A stretch of 5,317 bases of DNA from Acidobacteriota bacterium (GTDB taxonomy: Bacteria > Acidobacteriota > Terriglobia > 20CM-2-55-15), in the NCBI GenBank assembly GCA_003222755.1, contig QHXA01000210.1, positions 8,533 to 13,849 of the forward strand, written 5' to 3'. How positions within the stretch are numbered: the first letter of the stretch is position 1; every line of letters starts with the position of its first letter. The notes under the pieces are model-generated. The model ran no database searches. It was not told the DNA's origin and saw only the letters and a program-made list of their open reading frames with translations. A program made the translations under genes and the position numbers. Below are positions 1-5,317 of this stretch, in pieces.

Positions 1-3000
1 CGCGACCAGTACGAATTGATCGTAGTCGACAATGGCTCCACGGATGGCACTCGGCAATACCTCGAGAGCCTGCAGCCACAAGTCCGTTATATTCGCAATC
101 GGAAGAATCTGTTTTTCGCGAAGGCCTGCAATCGCGGCGCTTGGGCGGCATACGCGGGCAACATCGTTTTCCTGAACAATGACACGCTGGTTGAACACGG
201 TTGGCTCGATGGACTGCTGAGCGCAGTAGCGACCGACCCCAGTATTGGCATTGTCGGAAACAAGCAACTGTTTCCCGATTCTCATCCGGTCTGTCCCGGT
301 TGCGTATGGCACGCCGGCATTGTTATAGGCACAGATAAAAACCCATGGCATGTTTTCTACGGATTCGATGCGGATCATCCGCTGGTGAATCGGGAATACG
401 AATGCGACGCAGTCAGCGGATGTTGTCTGCTGATCCGTCGAACGCTGTTTGCGAAGCTTCAAGGCTTCGATTCGACCTATCAAAACGGGTTCGAAGATGT
501 TGATCTGTGCCTACGCGCCCGCGAGTTGGGTTATCGGACCCTATACACTCCTCATAGCCGTATTATTCATTTCGTTTCCAGCAGCGAAAGCCGCTTCGAT
601 CGCGATGTTGCCAACCATGAGTGGTTTCGGAAACAGTGGGCAGACCGCTTGATGCCTTCGGAGCTCGAACGCTTTCAGCGGGCAGGGTGGCTTCCGCCGA
701 AAGAATCACGAATTCAGCCTCGGGTAGGTTTTGTATCCGCATTTAATCAAAGTAATGCCACATCTGAGTACGCCGGCAGACTAGTGCCTGAGTGGCCAGA
801 AGGCTCCTATATCGTGCTTAGCGAAATCGGTGCGCCCGACCGCTGTTCTCGACCGGACTCACCGCATGTGATACGTGCGTGGAGCCGTTCCGGACATTGG
901 TACTATCCGATGCTGCGTTACGCCGCAGGTTGCGATGTAGACATCATCCACGTCAATTTTGATTCGGCTCTCTTTCCCGAAACATTTCTCGAGTTTTTGG
1001 CAGCGATCCGAAATCAAGGAAAGAAAATTGTCGTCACAGTCCACGATACGTTGATCGTCAGAAGCATGCTTCGCAGCCTGTCGGAGATGGCTGACGCCTT
1101 CATCGTTCCGGCGGCGGCAAACCGGACCCAATTGGTTCTCGCAGGGTGCCCTGCAGAAAAGATCCGCGTTATTCGTGCAGGAGTGGATACCTGGAAGAAC
1201 ACGGCCAAGGCGCATTGGCGGCTGTACTGTCAGTTGTTGAAAACATCGAAGCCGGTCGACGCTCGACCGCATGTGTGCTGGGAAGGACCACAGATGGTCA
1301 ATCACAGCCTCGCCTTGGTCAATCGCGAGATGGAGTTAGCCCTCCTGGAATCGAACCTCGTTCAATTGAGCATTCTTCCGGTAGGCGCTGATAGCTTCGC
1401 GTCAGCTCTGAGCGATCGCGCACGAAAGCTGGAAACCTTCTACCGGCGGCGTATGTCATCAGTTGACGTTCACATTCGGCATCAATGGCCGCCAAATTGG
1501 AATGTTCCGCAGGAAGGACGATGGGTTTTGATACAGCCCTGGGAGTACGGCGCTCTGCCTGTCGAATGGGTGGAGCAGGTCAATCGAAACGTGGACGAGG
1601 TCTGGGTTCCATCGCGTTTTGTAAAGGATCTTTATATCCAAAGTGGAGTCGAACCCACCAGGGTCCACGTCGTTCCAAATGGCGTCGATGTCGATTCTTT
1701 TAAGCCGGGGGTGGAACCCTTTAAGTTGCCTACGCTGAAGTCGTTCAGATTTCTGTTCGTCGGTGGAACCATTCACCGGAAAGGGGCGGATGTGCTTTTG
1801 CGCGCATATCGCCGGACTTTCAGCGCGGCTGACGACGTCGTCCTGGTGATCAAGGATGTCGGTACTGGCGACATCTACCGCGGGCAAGGACTGGGACAAA
1901 CGATTCGTGAGATGCAAAGCGACGGGAATTCTCCAAGCATCGTTTATCTGGACAGTGATCTCTCGGACCGAGATATGGCCCGGCTCTACAACGCGTGTCA
2001 CTGCCTGGTTCATCCGTATCGTGGGGAAGGCTTTGGCCTCCCCGTGCTGGAGGCAATGTCTTCCGGTTTGCCGGTCATTGTTACGGCAGGAGGAGCCACT
2101 GATGACTTTGTTGATGACGAAACAGGACTTCGCATCCCGGCGCACAGGCAGGTCTTCGGTAATCGAGTTATTGGACAATTCCACACAGCTGGGGATCTTT
2201 GGCTTCTGGAACCAGAAGAAACGGCGCTCTCGGATTTCATGAGACATGTCCAACGTAATCCAGAACACGCGAAAGAAATAGGTACAAGAGCTCGAGCGAA
2301 GGTTGTCGAAGGCTGGACTTGGATGCACGCCAGCCAAAAAGCGCTCGAGCGAATTGAGATCCTGCGACGTGCGCCTATCGTGCGTTTTCGCGGAACTGCG
2401 GGAATGCTTCGTGTAGAGGCATCCCGGTCGCCGAAGCTGTTGTACGTGGGGATGCTGTACGACTACGGAGATCCGGCCCGCGGATGGAGTTTTGAAGAGA
2501 GAAATTTTTTTCACCCGCTGCAAAGGTTTGCCCGTCAGCACAACTGGACCATCAACAGGTTCGACTTCATGCATCTGGGCCGCAAATACGGACGAGACCG
2601 AATGTCGGAAATGCTATGGGAAGTTGTGCAGCGTGAGCAGCCGGATTATTTAGTCGCCATTCTGTTCAACCCGGATCATGACCCGGCGATGGAGGTCATC
2701 GCACGCATTACACGCGAGACAAGCACCACCACGATCAATTGGTTTTGCGACGATCACTGGCGGTTCGATAACTACTCTCGCTTTGTTGCCCCACACTTCA
2801 ACTTTGCCGTGACCACAGATTCTGCGGCAGTCGCGAAATACCGCAGCATCGGACTGGGCGATCGCGTCATCAAGAGTCAATGGGCCTGCAACAATGAACT
2901 GTATCGGCCGCTCGGCTGCGACAAAGATATAGAAATCAGCTTTGTCGGCCAGCCACATGGCAACCGTGCCGAGACGATCCAGAAATTATGCAGCCGAGGA

Positions 3001-3405
3001 TTCGGCTTGCGCGTGTTCGGTTTTGGCTGGCCCAATGTACCGCGGTTGCCATTTCACGAGATGGTGCGTGTCTTCAACAGGAGCTACATCAATCTGAACC
3101 TTTCCAATTCGTCCATGCCGGGCATGCGCCAGCAAATCAAAGGCAGGAACTTTGAAATCCCTGGTACAGGTGGTTTCCTGCTGACGAACTACGCTGACAA
3201 TCTCGAAGAATATTATTCGGATAGAAAAGAAATCGTGGTGTTTCACTCGGAGGAAGAGGTACCCGATCTCGTCCGCTACTACCTGCAACACGACAGCGAG
3301 CGAGAGTCCATCGCCAAAGCGGGTTTCGAGCGGACCTCGAGTGAACATACCTGGGACAAACGATGGGGTGACGTCTTCGCTCACTGCGAACATATGTCAC
3401 AGTGA
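1..3405 (+). CDS. Giant multi-module glycosyltransferase: GT2 - half GT-B - GT4 - CgeB-like (5'-partial)
   Basis: The reading frame is open from base 1 to the TGA at 3403-3405. Codons before position 16 read R-D-Q-Y-E directly into the GT2 motif, so the true start lies upstream and perhaps 35-45 residues are missing. Module 1 is a GT2 domain (COG1216-like) with V-D-N-G-S-T-D (25-45), the L-N-N-D-T metal/nucleotide motif (172-186) and F-E-D-V-D (490-504), which holds the usual catalytic acid region. Module 2 (about 721-1245) is GT-B-like but lacks its second half. Module 3 (about 1261-2364) is a complete GT4: W-E-G-P-Q at 1279, P-N-G-V-D at 1675, a conserved R-K-G at 1777-1785, and an EX7E motif with Glu codons at 2026 and 2050. 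Module 4 (about 2434-3402) resembles CgeB/PF13524 proteins, with W-F-C-D-D at 2740 and K-G-R-N-F-E-I-P at 3139-3162. No signal peptide or membrane segment is visible, so a cytoplasmic enzyme building a surface glycan is inferred. Sugar specificity is unknown. Family-level calls are firm; the pathway is inferred. Confidence 0.93.
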   Translation, partial: RDQYELIVVDNGSTDGTRQYLESLQPQVRYIRNRKNLFFAKACNRGAWAAYAGNIVFLNNDTLVEHGWLDGLLSAVATDPSIGIVGNKQLFPDSHPVCPGCVWHAGIVIGTDKNPWHVFYGFDADHPLVNREYECDAVSGCCLLIRRTLFAKLQGFDSTYQNGFEDVDLCLRARELGYRTLYTPHSRIIHFVSSSESRFDRDVANHEWFRKQWADRLMPSELERFQRAGWLPPKESRIQPRVGFVSAFNQSNATSEYAGRLVPEWPEGSYIVLSEIGAPDRCSRPDSPHVIRAWSRSGHWYYPMLRYAAGCDVDIIHVNFDSALFPETFLEFLAAIRNQGKKIVVTVHDTLIVRSMLRSLSEMADAFIVPAAANRTQLVLAGCPAEKIRVIRAGVDTWKNTAKAHWRLYCQLLKTSKPVDARPHVCWEGPQMVNHSLALVNREMELALLESNLVQLSILPVGADSFASALSDRARKLETFYRRRMSSVDVHIRHQWPPNWNVPQEGRWVLIQPWEYGALPVEWVEQVNRNVDEVWVPSRFVKDLYIQSGVEPTRVHVVPNGVDVDSFKPGVEPFKLPTLKSFRFLFVGGTIHRKGADVLLRAYRRTFSAADDVVLVIKDVGTGDIYRGQGLGQTIREMQSDGNSPSIVYLDSDLSDRDMARLYNACHCLVHPYRGEGFGLPVLEAMSSGLPVIVTAGGATDDFVDDETGLRIPAHRQVFGNRVIGQFHTAGDLWLLEPEETALSDFMRHVQRNPEHAKEIGTRARAKVVEGWTWMHASQKALERIEILRRAPIVRFRGTAGMLRVEASRSPKLLYVGMLYDYGDPARGWSFEERNFFHPLQRFARQHNWTINRFDFMHLGRKYGRDRMSEMLWEVVQREQPDYLVAILFNPDHDPAMEVIARITRETSTTTINWFCDDHWRFDNYSRFVAPHFNFAVTTDSAAVAKYRSIGLGDRVIKSQWACNNELYRPLGCDKDIEISFVGQPHGNRAETIQKLCSRGFGLRVFGFGWPNVPRLPFHEMVRVFNRSYINLNLSNSSMPGMRQQIKGRNFEIPGTGGFLLTNYADNLEEYYSDRKEIVVFHSEEEVPDLVRYYLQHDSERESIAKAGFERTSSEHTWDKRWGDVFAHCEHMSQ
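721..1245 (+). other. Incomplete GT-B module inside the giant glycosyltransferase
   Basis: This protein segment begins with a Rossmann first strand, V-G-F-V-S-A-F-N (724-747), followed by S-E-Y-A-G-R-L-V. That resembles the start of GT4 enzymes whose N-terminus reads roughly T-W-N-x-R-C-G-I-A-x-Y; here the C-G-I-A position reads S-N-A-T. It continues with typical GT4 N-domain elements: D-I-I-H-V-N-F (940-960), V-V-T-V-H-D-T (1030-1050), and a final strand leading to I-R-A-G-V-D at 1171-1188. A normal GT4 would then have about 150-200 residues of nucleotide-sugar-binding domain with a K-G motif and EX7E. Instead the next residues, T-W-K-N-T-A-K-A-H-W-R-L-Y (1189-1227), look like the helix that closes GT4 enzymes, and a fresh complete GT4 begins at about 1261. 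I read it as a non-catalytic or decayed module that may still bind acceptor or act as a scaffold. The alignment is from memory and is not computed. Confidence 0.6.
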
Positions 3406-3418
3406 GCCGGCCGATTCT
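3406..3418 (+). other. 13-base spacer between the two glycosyltransferase genes
   Basis: Only 13 bases separate the TGA of the first gene from the first ATG of the second. They hold no promoter-like pair of boxes and no hairpin. There is no strong Shine-Dalgarno sequence; the nearest purine-rich stretch is GTGAG at 3402-3406, which overlaps the stop codon and lies about 12 bases before the ATG at 3419. The two genes are therefore probably co-transcribed, and translation of the second may depend on ribosomes finishing the first. Coupling is an inference from the spacing. Confidence 0.55.
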
Positions 3419-5317
3419 ATGCAGATGAACAAAGATCCAATGCTAACGATATTTCTTCCTGTGTATAACGGCAAAGCCTATCTCGGTGAAGCTGTCCACA
3501 GTCTGTTAACGCAATCTTTCGCAGATTTCGAATTGATCATCGTCGATGATGGCTCTACCGACGAATCCGTCACGATAGCCGAAAGTTTCCGCAAACAGGA
3601 CGAACGTATCCGAGTGATTCGTGGCGCGCATTCAGGGGAGGTCTCTGCCCGAAACAAGGCCCTAAGCGTTTCACATCCGGGTAGCCGCTTTTTCTTGAAC
3701 CATGACTCGGACGACATTTCACTTCCAACAAAACTCCAGGTCCTTGTTCAATACCTGGAAACCCATCCGAATATTGCCATCGTGGGTTCTCTCGCCGAGT
3801 ACTTCAATGAAGCTGGAGAGTGCCTGGGCAATCCTCCAATTGAGGTGGCGGCCGAGCGAATCCGGGCGACCTTCCATGATGTGAACTCGATGATCCATAG
3901 CTCGAGTCTTATCCGCCGCGAAGTCTTCGCTTCAATTGGTGGCTACAGAAAGGAATTTCGAAGCGTCGATGATTACGATTTTTTTATGCGGGCGCTGCTA
4001 GCTGGATTTGTGCTGGAGAATGTCCCCTCGGTGTTGCACCGAATTCGGTTGCATGCCGGCAGCATCGGCAGGACGCGCGCGTCGATGCAGAGGACTCTCG
4101 CCCAAAAGGTTCAAGAAACATTTCTCGAATATCGAGACCAGGGCGAACCCGTTATCATTTATTCACCGCTACAGCTTTCCAGGTTCTTTCGCCGAAGGGA
4201 TTCCGCCGAACGCGTTATACAGCGGCCCCGTACCTCCGCGCCAGCCCGAACCCAATCCACCGGCCTGCGGATCCTGCACACCGTGCAGATGTACCACCCA
4301 CAGGTTGGCGGAAGCGAAGAGGTCGTCAGACAACTTTCCGAAAGACTTGCTGCCAGAGGTCACAACGTTACCGTAGCAACCGGTTTTCTGGCGGAACGGA
4401 ATTTCTCGCAATGGAATGGCGTGGAGATTCATCAGTTCAATGTTGCAGGAAACAGCGTTCACGGAATTCGTGGAGACGCTCTAGGTTATCAGGATTTCCT
4501 GCTGAAAGAACCGTTCGACGTGATGATGAATTATGCGGCCCAGATCTGGTCTTCTGATCTGGTATTCCCAATCTTGCATCAGTTTTCCGGGGCCAAAGTG
4601 TTTGTGCCCTGTGGCTATTCCGGCCTGTATGATGCCGCTTACAGCCACTACTTCGAACAGTTACCGGCCGTGCTCTCCCGTTACGACCAGGTTATTCATC
4701 TTTCCTCGCAGTACCGCGATGCGGGATTTAGCCGTAAACATGGCTTGCGGAATTCGATGATTATCGGAAATGCCGCGAGCGAGGAAGAGTTTTTGCCCGC
4801 CTCGGAAAGCTTCCGCCGGAAATACGGTATCGGGACGCCGCATCTCATCATCACCGTCGCCAATCACTATCCGGGAAAGGGCCACAATCATGTGTTGAAA
4901 TGGTTTCAAGCGCTCGGACGGCACGATGCGACGCTCGCGATCATCGGTAAAAAGATGCCACAGGGCTGCTGGGACGAGTGTTGCCGCGCCGCTGTTGAGA
5001 TACCCAACGTGATTCTCTTCCCCGATCTGCCGCGAAAAGATGTGGTGGCAGCTTACAAGGATGCGGATCTTTTCTGGTTTGGTTCGGAAGTAGAGTGTTT
5101 CCCGCTTGTGATTTTGGAATCGATGGCTGCCAAGACGGCGTGGCTTTCCACGAATGTCGGTAATGTGTCGGAACTCGCCGGCGGTTGGGTCGCGGAACAC
5201 GACCACATGGTTCGGAAAACCAATCTGCTGCTGAATTCCCAATCGCTTCTCCAGAGCCTTGGCATAAAGGGCTTCGATCAGTGGAAAGCCCACTACACGT
5301 GGCAGCAGGTGGTGGAC
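3419..5317 (+). CDS. Bifunctional GT2-GT4 glycosyltransferase fusion (3'-partial)
   Basis: The frame is open without a stop from ATG 3419 to the last base, giving 633 residues. In-frame ATGs at 3425 and 3440 are alternative starts; none has a strong ribosome site, and 3419 gives the shortest gap to the previous gene. Residues 8-220 are a GT2 domain: L-T-I-F-L-P-V-Y-N-G (9-18), V-D-D-G-S-T-D (42-48), the DXD-like H-D-S-D-D (95-99), V-D-D-Y-D (183-187) in the usual catalytic acid region, and R-L-H-A-G-S-I (210-216), a typical GT2 end. Residues about 258-282 form an Arg/Pro/Ser/Thr-rich linker. From residue 283 a GT4 begins: I-L-H-T-V, then V-G-G-S-E (296-300), A-A-R-G-H-N-V-T-V (311-319), H-Y-P-G-K-G-H (483-489) and an EX7E motif with E559 and E567. 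The final W-Q-Q-V-V-D matches the closing helix of GT4 enzymes, so little of this domain is missing, although further modules could follow. No membrane segment is seen. It probably acts with the upstream protein in glycan assembly; substrates are unknown. Confidence 0.93.
   Translation, partial: MQMNKDPMLTIFLPVYNGKAYLGEAVHSLLTQSFADFELIIVDDGSTDESVTIAESFRKQDERIRVIRGAHSGEVSARNKALSVSHPGSRFFLNHDSDDISLPTKLQVLVQYLETHPNIAIVGSLAEYFNEAGECLGNPPIEVAAERIRATFHDVNSMIHSSSLIRREVFASIGGYRKEFRSVDDYDFFMRALLAGFVLENVPSVLHRIRLHAGSIGRTRASMQRTLAQKVQETFLEYRDQGEPVIIYSPLQLSRFFRRRDSAERVIQRPRTSAPARTQSTGLRILHTVQMYHPQVGGSEEVVRQLSERLAARGHNVTVATGFLAERNFSQWNGVEIHQFNVAGNSVHGIRGDALGYQDFLLKEPFDVMMNYAAQIWSSDLVFPILHQFSGAKVFVPCGYSGLYDAAYSHYFEQLPAVLSRYDQVIHLSSQYRDAGFSRKHGLRNSMIIGNAASEEEFLPASESFRRKYGIGTPHLIITVANHYPGKGHNHVLKWFQALGRHDATLAIIGKKMPQGCWDECCRAAVEIPNVILFPDLPRKDVVAAYKDADLFWFGSEVECFPLVILESMAAKTAWLSTNVGNVSELAGGWVAEHDHMVRKTNLLLNSQSLLQSLGIKGFDQWKAHYTWQQVVD

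Noticed and set aside
1459..2574. A 371-codon open frame on the minus strand.
   Set aside because: It lies wholly opposite the first gene's GT4 module and the start of the CgeB-like module, whose motifs are intact on the plus strand. The minus-strand translation shows no recognisable motif or domain, so it is most likely a by-product of codon bias.
3368..3418. An upstream GTG at 3368 as the start of the second gene.
   Set aside because: It would overlap the first gene by 38 bases, has no ribosome site, and adds residues that are not part of a GT2 domain. The ATGs at 3419 or 3425 fit better.
13..3555. Similar DNA around 13-45 and 3521-3555 (shared runs such as GAATTGATC and ATGGCTC), considered as a direct repeat.
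   Set aside because: Both spots encode the same conserved GT2 motif (E-L-I-x-V-D-x-G-S-T-D). The similarity stops at the motif and is explained by protein conservation.
4008..4376. A 122-codon plus-strand frame across the GT2-GT4 linker, considered as evidence for a frameshift.
   Set aside because: The second gene's own frame continues unbroken through this region and connects normal GT2 and GT4 sequence. The alternative frame is Pro/Cys/Arg-rich without motifs.
4661..5293. A 210-codon open frame on the minus strand near the right edge.
   Set aside because: It lies opposite the GT4 domain of the second gene, which has the conserved H-Y-P-G-K-G-H and EX7E motifs in the plus frame. The minus-strand product looks like nothing known.

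Overview
The window holds two consecutive plus-strand genes, and both run off its edges. Together they cover nearly every base. Both encode large, soluble-looking, multi-module glycosyltransferases (GTs). This is the inside of a cell-surface polysaccharide or glycan biosynthesis locus. Base composition is moderately GC-rich by eye, and the fused GT2/GT4/CgeB architecture recalls large GTs of Gram-negative soil and water bacteria such as Acidobacteriota, Myxococcota, Planctomycetota or Cyanobacteriota. No marker gene is present, so the host is only a low-confidence guess, with Acidobacteriota slightly preferred.

Layout: positions 1-3405 are the 3' part of a giant GT gene, open at the left edge, with 1134 residues visible. 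Its modules in order are: a GT2 (GT-A fold) domain at about 1-700; a half GT-B domain at about 721-1245; a complete GT4 domain at about 1261-2364; and a CgeB-like GT-B domain at about 2434-3402. After a 13-base gap, a second gene starts at 3419 and stays open to the last base, with 633 residues visible. It is a GT2-GT4 fusion: GT2 at about residues 8-220, an Arg/Pro/Ser/Thr-rich linker, then GT4 from about residue 283 to the window edge.

The two proteins together carry five complete-looking sugar-transfer modules and one that looks gutted. The simplest reading is a cytoplasmic, membrane-associated or soluble assembly line in which successive modules add successive sugars to a lipid-linked glycan or a protein-linked glycan. 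Donors, acceptors and linkages cannot be read from this sequence. No RNA genes, insertion sequences, CRISPR arrays, clear promoters or terminators were seen. The most notable oddity is the half GT-B module. Its sequence appears to jump from the end of the acceptor-side Rossmann domain straight to the C-terminal helix of a GT4 enzyme, as though the nucleotide-sugar-binding domain had been removed in frame.
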